In this document: positions 38,200-51,085 of the stretch, piece by piece
How positions within the stretch are numbered: the stretch's first letter is position 1
Layout of the letters: each line of letters opens with the position of its first letter
From: Omphalotus guepiniiformis
Lineage: Eukaryota > Basidiomycota > Agaricomycetes > Agaricales > Omphalotaceae
Assembly: GCA_028554645.1 (NCBI GenBank)
Contig: JAQOOI010000017.1
Coordinates: forward strand, 1,054,001 to 1,118,000
Reading direction: 5' to 3'
DNA length: 64,000 nucleotides
Notes under the pieces: model-generated
The model's input: the letters and a program-made list of their open reading frames with translations, nothing else
Database searches by the model: none
Told to the model about the DNA's origin: nothing
Program-made: the position numbers and the translations under genes

Positions 38200-40448
38200 A
38201 TGCCAGTTCGCTCACTTCCACCTGCAGCAAAGAAACGCAAGGTCGAGCAAGAATCTTCATTTGTTCAAAAAGTTCAACAATTAGAAGATGAGCTCAAAAA
38301 AGCTGCTTCAAATAATTCATCCCTAAATCCTTTAGCCGATCTCGTTGACCTTGCTTATACCGTGCAGGACCCTCAGCATACTTCAAAAGCCATCTATGCC
38401 TTATACAGGACTTTCGTGATCATAATAACCAAGGGGATGCTCGTTGTTGCCGGCGATGAAAATGCGAAAGTAGTCAAAGCTTGGCTATGGGATAGACTGA
38501 GCACCTATGTCGACTTCCTTACAGGACTGCTAAAGGATGAAGAGAAAACGCTGCGGGTAGGTGGCAAGCATGTACACTTTGAATCATTCACTAATTAGAG
38601 CATTGGTTTGAAAGATATCTGCCCTTCAAATACTTTTCTCTTTACAGAAGCACCTTTCCACTTCCTTCACGGAACATAGCTCTCCTCGTGCCCCACAATT
38701 TCACGTCGCACATTTCAAGAAAATAGTTTCATCACTCCTATTCTGTCCTCCATCCTCACGTACTCAGCGAGGGAACGGTACGCAGAAGGCGAAGCTAGAC
38801 CCAGATGTCCTACATCATTTTCATGAAACCTGGTTCAGCGTCCACGACGACATTCGATGGTTTTTCCTGCGCGAAGCTGGGTGCGTGTTTTCAAATCCTC
38901 TGTGTTTTCACCGCTAAAAAAGCATGCTAGATCCATACTGGCAACTCTCAATACCCAAAAACATCCAACCGTGTCTGGAAATTTGCTTTCCATCCTTGAG
39001 AAGTTGACAACTTTCCCCACTGAACCTGAGGAACTCAACTCGTGGTGGGTTACGGAACTCGGTTCGAAACCGCCAAAATCAAAAGCTCAGAAGAAGGATG
39101 ACAACGCTGATTCAGACGAAGAGCAAGCTGAGCTGGGGAAGGACACAGAAGAAGAGGAGGATGACTGGCGAAAATTCTTTGATGAGGATACGAAGAAAGA
39201 TACCAAGGGCAAAGCAAAAGGACCAGTAGGAAGGACACACACTCTGACAGTGCATCAGTCTCTGCATAACCTTCCGTCCCATCGGGCAGTATTCACTCGA
39301 GCTTGGCTTAACCTTCTCTCGAAGTTGTCTGTGCCTGGAGATCTCGAGGCGACGAAAGCACTCGCGATGCGAGCTTTGAACGTGATGCATCGCGGGGTAA
39401 TGCCTCATCTAACAAGGCCAGTCCTCGTGATGGACTGGATTGGGGCTTGTGTCGATTATGGTGCGTCCTTGGGGTATATTAGACGGGGACCTTTATCTGA
39501 TCTTTTACTCAGGAGGAACCGTCGGTTTATTGGCTCTCAACGCCCTGTATGTTCTCATGAAGGAATACAACCTGTAAGTTGAGAACTTCACAACCTCCCC
39601 CGTTTCCCTAATTTCACCTTGTAACCCCAGTGATTATCCTTCCTTCTACACCCGTCTATATGCATTTCTTGACCGGGAAGTACTTCATTTGAAGCATCGT
39701 GCTCGGTTCTTCCGGATGACGGAGTTGTTCTTGAGCTCGACGTATGTTTCCTATCTTTGCTAACGACAGACGATGCATCGGCTGATATGTTGACTACAGT
39801 CATTTACCTTCTACATTGCTCGCATCTTTTGTGAAGCGGCTCGCCCGGCTGTCGCTGAGTGCCCCTCCGTCCGCAATAGTAATGATAATTCCATTCACAT
39901 ACAACATCCTCAAACGACATCCTGCGTTAATGGTCATGATACATAGGGATAGCGACTCGTCGCAAGGTTTGTGCTTTATGTGTGCAATGAAACACTGGTA
40001 TATTGACTTCCTAAATCGTGTTCGCGGTGACCGTATCTGTTACCCCCTCACAGATCCGTTCGTCGCATCGGAACCTAACCCACTCCTTACAGAAGCACTA
40101 TCAAGCTCTTTGTGGGAGATTCAATCGCATAGATCTCATTATCACACATCAGTTTCTACGCTAGCGAAAATCTTCTCAGAACCTTTCACTAAACCTGGAT
40201 ATTCCATGGAAGACTTTTTGGATCACACCTATGGAACTGTGCGTCTAATTTGCGCTTAGTACTGACGGACACCGTGTTGAACCTTTTTTTTGCTCCAGCT
40301 TTTCGATGCAGAAGTAAATCGAAAGATAAAAAAAGAGCCAGCATTGGCGATTGAGATTGAACAGCAAACACAGAGAACGAAGCTGTTTGAAGAGAGTGGG
40401 GAAAGTGGGGATGTTGTAGATGAGTTATGGTCATTTGGCGGAAGCTAG
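38200..40448 (+). CDS. NOC4: Nucleolar complex protein 4
   Basis: Eight exons (38200-38556, 38615-38880, 38931-39460, 39513-39573, 39631-39741, 39800-39966, 40054-40238, 40299-40448) give 608 aa. The N-terminus has a basic segment (AAKKRKVEQ) that could serve as a nuclear signal. The C-terminal half is a CBF/Mak21-Noc domain: FTRAWLNLLSKL, MDWIGACVDYGGTVGLLALN, YTRLYAFLDREVLHLKHRAR, and HPALMVMIHR. An acidic insert (EEEEDDWRKFFDEDT) lies before it, as in orthologs. NOC4 with NOP14 promotes maturation and export of the 40S subunit. The exon 2/3 boundary was set at the later acceptor (CATGCTAG), which preserves the frame. Together with UTP11 this is the second small-subunit biogenesis gene here; co-location is probably coincidental. 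Confidence 0.93.
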
Positions 40449-40984
40449 CGGTGTATGTAGATACATAGAATTCTGAAGGCTGATAATCTGCACCTATGGC
40501 AACTGTCGTCAAAATACATCAATGGTCATCTGTGGTGGGCTGTTATTCTTGGCTTTTGAAGTAGACTGACTGTCGATATGTTAGTTTCGGAAGGAGGATC
40601 TAGAAGGTTACGTACGGCGCCTAGTAAACTGCCATGGGGTAAGTACCGCCGGAGAGCTTGTCAGATTCTCAAAACTTGCTTGCAACTGCAGGCGGCAAAT
40701 ACGACGTTGGATACTGATAGTTACATCGTTGTTCTGTGCTGCGCAATTCCATTTTGATTCAAGTCGTACGGACATCCAACACTTAGTTTTTATGCTGTTG
40801 GTATAATGGCCTCCTATATTATCAAAGCTTCACTTTTCCTCGATAGACAATTTCATACCCACGTAGTTCAGTACTCTATACACCAGGAGGAATGAATCTA
40901 GGAGAACCAGCTAAAGTACATTCCGACCACCCAACAAATGCATGAAAGGTTAAGAAAAACAATCGCCAATGCCAGCTAAAGCCT
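40449..40984. other. Convergent intergenic region between NOC4 and the Egh16-like gene
   Basis: 536 bases between two 3' ends. No gene or repeat is supported. It probably holds both 3' UTRs. Confidence 0.5.
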
Positions 40985-42882
40985 CTACTCCGAGTCAGAG
41001 ACTGGCATTCTCGAAAGCAACATCCTCTTGTTCAGGGCGTGTCGCTTGCCAAACTTGTTGTGTTTTAGTGACGCTCTACCTGTTGCCTGAGCGCCAGCGG
41101 CTTGTGCAGCGCCAGCAGCCTTGGCTTTAGTCGTAGCTGTTGCAGCTGCAGCTGCAGCCGTCGTTGTAACTCCTCCTGCGGCAAGAGAAGCTCCAATTGT
41201 AGCCGTGTTTGCGTCGGAAACTATTTTTTTAGGAAAGAGTTAGAACTCCCAACGCGACCCGCAGTGAATTCTGGAACACGTACTTCCACCCAAAAGAGAG
41301 TCGACAACAGCGGTGTTGGGGTTACCGACACCAGCATTACCCAGGTTAATGCTAGTTAACGAGCCGTCAGCGATTGAGGCTGCCGCATCGGCGTTTGCCT
41401 GTGCAACTACTTCCTATAGAAGATCAAATAACCAAATGAGATCGACGGTACACGATGCAGGTCTGAAGATCCACGTACAGCTGACAAGTGGTTCGCAGTT
41501 GCAAATCCTGCTGCAGTACCCTCAATATCCGGACTGGTTGCCATGACGGAGAGGACACCATCGATAGCGGTCTTCACAGCTTGTTTGAGGTCGACAGCTT
41601 GCTGGGTACTAAGAACGGCGTTCTTCGCTGTGCTAGAGTTGCCACCGTTTGCGTTCTCATCGATCTGGCCGGCGAGTGCGTCGATAGGAACTATTGAAAA
41701 CGTTAGTAGATGTGGGTCGGAGGATAATATGCGCACTGACTGTCGATAGCGGTACCGGTGGCAGTCTACAAGGTAAACTCAGTCAGCATAAAAGCGAATG
41801 GGCCAATGGAGGTATTTACCTTCAACTCGTCGATCAAATCGACAGTGAGAAGTTGACGCTCAACGAGTTCCCGGCGTTTCAGTTCAATAGTGGCATCTAG
41901 CTCTTGACGCTTGGAAATGAGAGAGTCAAGGTCTTCGCTGCTGCGGGCCAGAGAAGGGAAGAAACGCCTGAGAAGCTCGCGACCTTCCTCCTTCGAGCGC
42001 CGGGCTTGCTGCTTCTTGTTGCTGTTTTTTCCAGTCTTGGCCTTGCTGGTGGCGCTAGCAGCAGCTGCGGTGGTTGCTGCAGAACCGCCTGTACTCGTGG
42101 CAGCATTATCTAGACGGAAATGCATTGATTAGCCCAATGAACAATAACACAAGTAATCGAGCTTATTTGTCACTGCAACGCAACCACCGAATGGTCCGGC
42201 GCCGTTGGCAAAAGAGTTAGTCTGGTTGGCTCCTCCGTTGTTGATACGAATAAGACATGTGTTCCCGTCATCACCACCAGTACACACTGTACCCGAGGGA
42301 ACTTGAGCAGTGAACTGAGAATCGACGGGACCTCCACGGAGCAAGCCTTGTGCTCCAGGAACTTGCTGAGTAACCGTAGCTGCGACCCAGGTCTTACCAG
42401 TGGCGTCGGTGTTGACCATGGCGGTGTATGGTCCTCCTCCGTCTGCGTTGACCTGGTGAATCGTCATCGTGATAGAACCATTCGCACTAAGCGTTGGGAG
42501 AGAACCACCGCCTTGTTGAATGGCAGTCTGTAAGGACTTCGTAATGTCAATCGAACCGCCCTGAAGAGTTGCACCGCAAGGATCTATCATACAACGCGAG
42601 TTAGGGGGTGGGTCAAACAGACACTGATCATATGAATCTTACCGGTGGCTAAGTCTTTCAACACGGGCGTATCAAGCTGGAAGGGCTGTTCCGTGGTACC
42701 ATCGCGAGGAATATCGTTGGCTGAAAGAGAGATATTAGGACAACCATAAGTACGACGGAAACAGCCAACTTACTAACGCCGAAACCCATGGTCACGACTC
42801 CGTTATCCCCAGTGACGGCCTTAATGACACCATGGCCATAGACCGATCCAACCAAAGCAGCAAGGAATACGTAGTTCATCAT
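40985..42882 (-). CDS. Secreted Egh16-like (Gas1/MAS-type) protein
   Basis: Eight exons (42882-42774, 42720-42643, 42583-42185, 42109-41820, 41765-41741, 41690-41479, 41413-41284, 41220-40985) give 492 aa. A signal peptide (MMNYVFLAALVGSVYG, predicted cut before HGVIKAV) leads into the Egh16/Gas1 domain: GVVTMGFG, NDIPRDGTTEQPFQLDTPV, DPCGATLQGG, IHQVNADGGGPYTA, NNGGANQTNSFANGAGPFG. The family was first seen in plant-pathogen appressoria but is common in saprobic fungi; biochemical function is open. The C-terminal half is an Ala/Thr-rich linker, a predicted coiled coil (SLISKRQELDATIELKRREL) and a basic tail. One exon is 25 nt. The donor after GPFG is the only one that keeps frame and removes the GCVAV segment usual in the family, so that junction is less certain. 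An in-frame Met at 43008 would bury the signal peptide. Confidence 0.87.
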
Positions 42883-44437
42883 CTTTGAAAGCTGGCTAGC
42901 AGACGAATGTGGAGTTGGCTTGAGAGTCGGTCCGGCCGGTACTGAACAGGGGATAGAAACGAGGAGGAAGAGAGAACACGAAAAAAGAAAGGGATGAGGA
43001 CGAGACAAGCTCGCGACCAGCTACCAGCTACCAGAGTAGAAAAAGATGAAGAAGAGAACGGGGATAGAGGGAGAGACACACGGGGTAGAGGTTTTATATT
43101 GGGGCTCCCAGTGGCTTCCCCCTTGGTCGCGGAGATTGGAACCACAAGGCAACTGACCGAAAGGGATAAACATTCTAGCCGCAGCTAGACCGTTGAGTAA
43201 TTGGGTTGGCAAGTGAGTACGGGTACGTTGAGTGACGGTTGAGAAAATACATGACGACGCATCTAAGCAGATCCATGCGGAAACAAATTCTTGTTATTCC
43301 CTAGATTGTTTGTTGTCTTCCGATATGCGCATTGATGTTGTGTCTTCCAGGAGAAACTTCTATTGCTCAGCTTGGCCTTTGAGCAATTTCTCGGCGTCCG
43401 TCCAGAAATTCATCACCAAGGTTCGTTCACCTAGCTAGGAAACGTTCTCCGCACCAATGAATGAAGGGAATATGTATGGAGAAAGCTGGGCATGCAGTAT
43501 TGCGGCTCCCGGGGATCGCTCTTCGATGAAGTGCTCGAGCTATCCGCTGCTATCCGTGGCCAGCATGCCCCTGTCCGCCCTGGAATACTTCGTAATAGCA
43601 ATCCCATCTAGCAATCCCATCTAGTATATCCAGGGCACGCCGAAAAATAAACACCGTAGGCAGGCGCATCGACTTCGGGATTGATGCCAACCCGTACTGT
43701 AGATTGAGCATGATTTGAGTACACCGGTTTGGACTATTCATACAGCCTTCAACTTCTCAAGTTCCAGGGGTTTCCAAGTTTTCGCCGCCGGTTAACGAGC
43801 ACTCGCATTGGAAGTTGAGTAAAGGGTCGAGTAGCTAAATGTGATGATCAAAATAAAATATTGATCAGAGGGCGGGCCGGTGCTTAAAGTCATGACCTCG
43901 ATATCCCTCGTTTCGCTTGAAAGTATGAAGTTACGCAGAAGTTACGTATGAAAATGAGGGCTTGAGAAGGCTTGAGAAGGCTTGAGCATTCCGCAGGAGC
44001 CTGTAGGCTGTCTCGCACAGAAAAAATTAACGAATAATATCACCGGCAGGCCTCAATAATCGAACGGGTACCCCCTGTACCTGCCTTGCTGTCGTCAAGC
44101 AAGCTCAAGACCCAATAGGCTCATTGCAGAGGGTTGTCGCTATCAAGAACAAGTTGGGTAACAACGCCCTGTCGCATCAACTGCAAATTCACCAGATTGG
44201 ATATGTGCGTCAATTTGGCTTTTGCAGACAAAAGTGGTAGCTATTGGTTACATGCGTTCTTATTTTATCATGATGTTGCTAGCAACTGTACTGTCTTTGC
44301 AAACCGGGTGCCGCCGTGCATGCTCGTGCATGCCTGTGGAAGACCAGGAATAACATCTTGAAATACTTCGTGGATGTCAACGCTTGGACATATCAACAGT
44401 CCTTAATGCCAAGGACTCGAAGGAGGAATCAGATTGG
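42883..44437. other. Intergenic stretch upstream of the Egh16-like gene
   Basis: 1.55 kb without a supported gene. It contains two tiny tandem repeats: a doubled AGCAATCCCATCT near 43607-43625 and about two and a half copies of GGCTTGAGAA near 43960-43987. A purine-rich block (42955-43080) lies just upstream of the Egh16-like start and may be promoter or leader. Open frames here are short and motif-free. Confidence 0.5.
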
Positions 44438-45613
44438 TCAAATGCCCTCTCTTGCTCGGGCCAACAGAGCTCCAACTAGACCGCGGACATCATTCATCTG
44501 CAGATGCGCTTCCATTATGTCGCCATAGTCCGCGGCGGTATCCTCCAGACCATCAATTTCAACTGAATGCAGATTTCTTGTGTTGGGGACGAACAGCAGT
44601 CTGAAAGAGATGACGCGCTCGGGGTCGATACGATACTTCAGCTGGAGCGTGTTTTCCGTATCTGATTTCATGTCTTCGAGATTCTGCATCGAACGATGCA
44701 ATGCCAAGGAGGCAGTAAACCAATCATACAACGGCATCAATCTACCATCATCTTCGTCAATTCTAAATGCCTTCACACTCTTTTCAACCTCTGTCCTTTT
44801 TGACCTCAGACCTTCTACTTCGAGTGCTCCATCCTTTACGCGTCGCTTCATTTCGTGAACCTTGTCCGTCGTTTGCTGAATCTCGTCTGAGAGGTTCTGC
44901 ATCTCCACTACCTGATCTGCCAGCTTTTGGTCCGCTGTTTTCACAGTAAGGCGGGGATGCGGATGTGCTTGTCTTAAACGAGACAAAACTAGACGTGCAT
45001 CGATTATCTTTTGAGCAAGGTCTGTAGCATGATTTGTTGCATCCTTAACCCTCAGGTAATCTGTTCCATTCCCTCAGTGTTACTTCACGACCTAAGTTCG
45101 AAATAACGCACCTTGCTCTACTAATGGTGCCAGCGTCCTAACATTAGACTGAATCTCCGCCAATTGCATTTTTGCCACTTTCAGCCTCTCCTTGCGCTCG
45201 TTATTTCGTAGTTGAAGTTGTTTGTTATCCTCATCGGTGACTATAGGAGCATCATCTATGTCACTGACAATGGACTTCACGTATTTGTCCTTTGCGTTTT
45301 GCTCCAAGTACTGGAACTTGAGCTTCCGTAGATAGGACTATAAACAGAAAATCAGATATGAAGACGGATCTCAGAAACTCAGATATCTGACCACTAGTGC
45401 AGCAACATCTGAAGCTACTACAACTGGATCTTTCACTTCTGCATCCTCCGCGTCCGAGTGTTCGTCGTCACCATCTAGTTTGTGAAGGTTGAGCTCCGAA
45501 ACATTACGGACCAGGCGAAGGTTCTTATTTGTGTCATCGAAGAGAGTGCGCAGAGATTGCGCTGCATTGAGATATTTCTCTTGTTCCATTGAGTGAGGAG
45601 AGGAGAGGTCCAA
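44438..45613 (-). CDS. Coiled-coil kinetochore protein, Sos7-like
   Basis: Three exons (45613-45392, 45337-45112, 45060-44438) give 356 aa. The protein is mostly helical coiled coil. The segment YLRKLKFQYLEQNAKDKYV near residue 80, followed by an acidic hinge and long heptad-rich helices (QNLSDEIQQTTDKVHEMKRR), then a C-terminal globular end with DWFTASLALHRSM, resembles the fission-yeast Sos7 / budding-yeast Kre28 family. That family binds Spc7/KNL1 at the outer kinetochore. Assignment rests on recall of the family pattern and is moderate. Translation could begin at the second Met (45589), which lies eight residues in. Alternative: another chromosomal coiled-coil protein. Confidence 0.6.
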
Positions 45614-47634
45614 CAGAGTTATTTGCGATTGTGTACGCGACGCGAAATAATCGCGGTCCTGTGATGTACAGCCACCACACGCTACTTCCCTTTCGTATCA
45701 TCGAATGCATCTACCCAGCAACTCACGAACACGCAAGCTGTTTAATAACTCTTGCCTTTGGAACTCGCATTGAAACTGTGGCTTTAATTCGGAACAACAG
45801 GTATATCACGGAAAAACTTTGAGATGCACGTACCATGTTTCCCCGCAGCGATTTGAATTCTCCTTTCTGGAGCGATACCCCGAATAGATCGCTGAATTCA
45901 CCTTCATTTGGTTGTGAAAGAGGCTGAAAGAGGTGGCCATGCTCCACTTTCCTTCCTGGTTTTATCTCAGTTACTTGGTATCGGCTCCGCAGCGTGCATC
46001 GAAGCTCTAGGGTTTAGCTGGAAACGCCTGTAACGAGGGTTGTATCTATGTAGCACCACGCTGCGCACACTATCCAAAGAACAATTACCGCCAGTCCGTT
46101 TGCCCTTTTCGTTCGCCGGACTGAGAAGAAATACTATGATATTGGCTAAATCCTGTAAACTTGAAGGAAACGACGCGGGGTGAAGACAGCGTCTTGTATG
46201 TCTTCAGAGGGCAAACAAGGTGTCGTAGAATGGTATGATGCTCTGTGCACTTGACAACTACTGTCAGGTGAGGAGAATGAATGAAATTACACAATCGTTC
46301 AAAGCATAAGTACTCGATACATATAAACCGCAGAAAGAATTTTCAAAGTCCATCCCATGAATGCTACAAAAATATTCCGTAAAGACCCCCCATCTGAAGA
46401 TGACGGGTCGATAGTCCGAGACGTGATTAAGAGAATTAAGTATAATCGATTGTCCGATGACCATAGTCCAAGCAGATTGAGGCGCGATGCTCAAGCAAAC
46501 ATAATGCTGCGTCTCTTCGCGTTCACAAGAACAAAACCGGGCGGCATGATGGATGCACGTTGGGGCTTTCGTGTAACATGGGTCATAGTTTTCCAAGCCC
46601 GGACAAGGCGGCGCTCGATACGTCTAGCATACGAGGTGTGCATGGAGTAGCTGATAAAGGTACAAGATCCCGTCAGGCATTGCGTCAAACATCAAATACA
46701 AAGCTGCTCACGAAAGATGTCCACTCTGGAAGTCGTTATCAGGAGAAATAGAGCGAGACATAGCTCTCACGTAGTTTGTTCAACGTAAAAAATGAGCGTA
46801 AGGGTAAGAGACCGACGGTAGTTGGAAAGACGTGATAACTGATGTACAAAGATTAGGCGCGTCTCGACAGTGGATGAGTACTGAGAGCTCAGAGAAGGGT
46901 GGATCCAGATCCCAGAAACAAAACCTTCAGAACAGGTCCTTAAGTAGGCCAAAGACAATAATCATGGTTGCTATATTGTTCTGAGATGAGATGAAAGGGC
47001 ACAACAAAAGCAGAGGTTTGAGAACAATTGTGAATTGTCGCCGGTGAGAATACATCGCAGGTGGTCGCAGGTGTGTCTCTATTTGGCTTCCATACATAAT
47101 CCTTCTTCTGAGCTACTCTAACGACTCAACAGGGCTGAGCTCGAGTCTTTGTTCTGTTTCAATGTATATCTTCATTTCTCTCTCTCGAAATTCGGCTTTG
47201 ATAAACCTCTGATGCACTCAAGCACCTTGCTATCTTGCCAACGCCTTCTTTTCGCCGGCTCTCATCTGACAGACAGCCGGAATACTTTTTGGATCAAACG
47301 ACTGTGACACGAAGATTCTCTGGATCCTTTTAGGCTCCTGTTTACAACTTACCGCCAATGCATTCACCTCATCGCGTCTCTCATTCTCAGGCAGAAGAAT
47401 CAACGGCTTCTATTCCTATTCTACAGCTATGTCAGAGTTGCTATGGTGACCCTGTCGCTTACATCGTTCGTATCTCTCTCGTAGACGCGCATACTAGACT
47501 GTGTTGAACAAGGCTGTGCTTCGAAAATGAACGGAGGTCCTTAACCGTGGTTGGAACCGGTATTCTTCAAGAGATAAAGTCCCAAACTGTTTCGTTAATC
47601 TTGGTCTTACGTGCACTTCAAGGCCGTATGTGAT
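45614..47634. other. Gene-poor stretch between the Sos7-like gene and the kinase fusion
   Basis: 2.0 kb without a recognised gene. Small frames exist: 45723-45947 minus (74 aa, its start MEHGHLFQPLSQPNEGEF looks protein-like and is followed by a good GTACGTG donor at its ATG codon) and 46357-46650 plus (97 aa, basic). Neither has a known motif. The first could be an unplaced 5' exon or a small gene. The right-hand 500 bases should hold the kinase promoter and leader. Confidence 0.4.
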
Positions 47635-50600
47635 ATGGTGCATACGTCTTTCCCCACAGTTCTTCGTAGCGGGGTGGTGAGCGTGAAGAGAGCTGGAATA
47701 ACATCTTGGAAAGGCTGGAAGGATAGATGGTTGGTATTGAAACCCAGTGCACTTGTTGCTTATAAGAATGTGAGTTGTTCATGATCGCGTCGAGTATACA
47801 CTGTCTCAGCCTGATGTATTTAAAAGCAGTTTGAAATCGTCTTCACATTATTGCTTGATCAACTGAAGCATATTGAATGCAAATCTGTATCGAACGACCA
47901 CCGACAGTGCCTGCTCCTGACTGTGCAGGGCGGTGCTCAATATTATCTTTCTTTCCAAAGGATCAGCGACTTGAACGGCTGGTATAGCGATATCTATTCA
48001 TCAAGCTCCTTGGCCCCTTCTTTGATCATTGGTGAGAACACCGGATATGAACAGGATGATTATGTCCTTGACGGTTTCACGGTGCGTCTCTTCCATGATG
48101 GAGCTCCGATCTGGGTTGAATGCAGCACGCGTAGGACGACGACAGCCCGATATCCGTGAACGTCCCTTTCACGATGCCTGTACGCGCTTTTGATCTCGCA
48201 GATACAACTGCCGCCTCAATCGTAGATGGTGGCAATCGAGTAGAGGCGCTTCCCCGTACCTGGCCTGACATACAACCGGAAACTACAGTTACTGCACCGA
48301 GCTCATTAGACCACCAATCATTCCGAGAGGATACAGATCTAGTATGCAAAGTGTTCTTAAGTCATAACGTTCCCCCTCCTTATATCTCGCTTCCATCAGG
48401 TTACATTGAAGCCTCACGAAAGGGTTACACTGCAGGACGCTATCACCACACTTTGCAAATACATGGCCCCACGTCTCCTTAGAATCAGCGACCCAGGCGG
48501 TGAAAAGCGTTTCGATCTGGTTGAGATTCGTCTCCGGCCGCTTCTGAGAGTTAAGAGAAAGTGGACCAAGGAGCCCAGCCCCGATGTCGATAAGGAAACT
48601 GTAACCGCATTCTGCGATGCTCTCAAAGACGGCTACGTTCTTTGCCAGTGAGTCCCCATCTTTTTCTGCCTAGTCACAATTATTGATAGTACGCCCAGAT
48701 TCATGAATACCATTCATTGCAGTCCAATTTTGCGCCCTACTACTATAGATACTGTCAACATACTACAGTTTCTCGGTCATTGTCGCGACTGTGGACTCTC
48801 GGAAGAGTGGCTTTTTCTTCCAAGTGATGTAGCTGCATCTACAAGTCGCTCTGCCACCCGTGTTGCTCGAACAATCATCGCTCTTGTCAAGGCAGCTACA
48901 CCATCCTCCCGCAAAGCTACCAACGAAGCACTTGTCAGATTCTCCAAACAAGGACTCGCAAAGTTGCATGAAGAGACATCTTGCATCGAAGTATGGATCG
49001 ATAAATTCATCGCATCAAAAGAGGGGATGATCAGCCGTCATGGTGAAACCTCATCGGTACCGGAGCTATCGCCGCGGGCTGAAAAGGTTTGCGCATATAT
49101 GCACCATTGGTCTTCATCAATCTAACTCGTTCACCTATTAGACACCTATAGTGAGCACGTACCCGATGCTGCTCTTGAAACTGATCTGAATTTCAGCAGG
49201 TATATCAGGTGCCTTACGTTCACTGCTAACGCATTTGATGTTGGTTCTCTAACCACAACTACTATGCAGAATCTAGTGGCCTATCTTGCGGAAATGACCT
49301 GCGACAAATTATACGTATATAGTGACAGGTGATATAATGTTCGTATCCTGGCCCATGTTTGTGTACTGATGATTTCACAGTCTCAGACGTGCTCTTGATA
49401 AGCTGGTCACGTTCATGGTTGGTTTGGACCCAGTGTCCACTCTTCTTGAATGCCGCCAACTTCGCATCAGATTGTTGCAAGTAAGTCTGCCGGTATCTAA
49501 ACGAAGTATGAATTGAAGCTAAATTGGAATGTCGTTCATGCTCAACAGATATCTGCAGAGCTGCATGTTTCTGACAACCGGATCTTACATGAAGCATTGA
49601 AGAAGGATGACATGGATCTCGCGAAGCTTCTATTCGCTGCCGTGAACTCAGATGAATACACACGCATCATACTGGGTCTCCAAGGCGAGGACGCACAGAA
49701 CTGTGTCGACTTGGTACATGATGTATGTACCAGACGTGTTTCCTCCACTTGTGATAAGAGTCTGACGATACTATAGGTACTGAACAAGAATTCCCCTGGA
49801 AGCGTTGACGAAGGATTCTATCACAAGGCCAGACGTGTATTAGTCAAGCTTTCCGAATCGCAGGATGTTTTACCCTCTACGTTGTTCATCAAAGGCGTTC
49901 AGCGGGAAGAAGCTGATGCTTGTTTTGGAGGAGCATTCGCTGACATATTTCGAGCATCATTCAAGGGTCAGCAAGTTGCCTTGAAGCGTATCAGGGTATT
50001 TCAGGATGATGATAGAAGACATCAGATACGGCGGGTAAGCCTTATAAATCTCTAAGCGATGAAAGGAACTGCTATAAGTATTCCCTTTTAGAGATTTTGT
50101 CGGGAGGCTCTGTTATGGCAGAAGCTCCGTCACCCTTTCGTACTACCTTTCTGTGGCATTGATTCAGAAAGCTTCCCGTCCTTTCTTTGCATGGTTTCTC
50201 CTTGGATGCGACATGGCACCGTTCTGAAGCACCTTGCAGAGACCGGGTATGCTAATGTGGAAGCAAGGGTATGTCTTCCATTGCTCTCCCATGTACTCGA
50301 TTAAGCGCTCAGTTACGCAGCTTTTAGAGATTGCGCATGGTTTAGAATACCTACATTCACAGAATGTTGTTCACGGCGATCTTCGCGGGGTATGTTATGT
50401 CGCATTCTCTAGAGTTTTGATGATGACCCAGTTGATTGTTCACTAGTCCAACATACTCGTGAACGATGAGTGGCACGCCCTTCTGGCAGACTTTGGCCTG
50501 ACAGTGTTCTCCGACGTAACGGTCACGACGCACACCTCTCATTCAGGGTCAGTTCGCTGGATGGCACCTGAACTTCATCATCCCCAATCTTTTGGTCTTA

Positions 50601-51085
50601 AGCATTTTCGTCGAACCTTTGCGAGTGATGTCTACTCGTTTGCCTGTGTTTGTGTTGAGGTTAGTTTGTCCGTTCCTGTCATACTGGTGTACTATATTGC
50701 TCAATAACCCATGTCACTACAGCTTTTCACAGGCAAACCGCCTTTTGCAGAGCTTCCCCACGAGACTGCCGCAATGCTCAAGGCAGTAGCTGGGGAAAGA
50801 CCGGAGCGTCCGTGTGATAATATTGGGAGGGTAATGCCCGATTACCTATGGGATATTGTTCAGATGTGTTGGAAACATAATATTCCGGAAAGGCCAAAAA
50901 TATCTCAGGTCGTCGAGATGATGAAAGCTGCGAATATCAGCACGGGAAAGGTCTCTACTGTCAGCATCTTTTTACATCAAGGAAAGGAAGTTGAGCTGAT
51001 TGAGAGATGTAGATTCCACCAGCCGAGGCCATTGATTGGGACGCCACTCTACACTGTCCAGATTTTGGGGGTACTAACCTGGTAA
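47635..51085 (+). CDS. PH domain / CH-like / TKL-type protein kinase fusion
   Basis: Thirteen exons (47635-47769, 47830-48081, 48135-48341, 48400-48647, 48699-49086, 49270-49328, 49381-49480, 49549-49722, 49777-50034, 50092-50268, 50321-50389, 50447-50659, 50723-51085) join without a frame break to 880 aa. Residues about 8-115 read as a PH domain (GWKDRWLVLKPSALVAYK, then YYLSFQRISDLNGWYSDI). Residues about 200-350 include a helical block with CDALKDGYVLCQFMN and VNILQFLGHCRDCG, resembling a calponin-homology fold. The C-terminal kinase domain has GGAFADIFRA, VALKRI, HGDLRGSNIL, ADFGL and WMAPE. The catalytic loop is HGDLRGSN, the HGD variant of basidiomycete TKL kinases. The 183 bp intron 49087-49269 between halves is longer than the rest and could hide a small exon. 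Two adjacent genes remain possible. Confidence 0.75.

Noticed and set aside
42883..43008. Upstream in-frame Met for the Egh16-like protein
   Set aside because: It would place a Phe/Ser/Pro-rich extension in front of a good signal peptide. The Met at 42882 gives a normal secreted protein.
49087..49269. Separate gene boundary between the PH/CH half and the kinase half
   Set aside because: Not supported for now: the exon ending at 49086 and the exon starting at 49270 are both phase 0 and join in frame, and no promoter-like tract or good start lies between. It remains a stated alternative.
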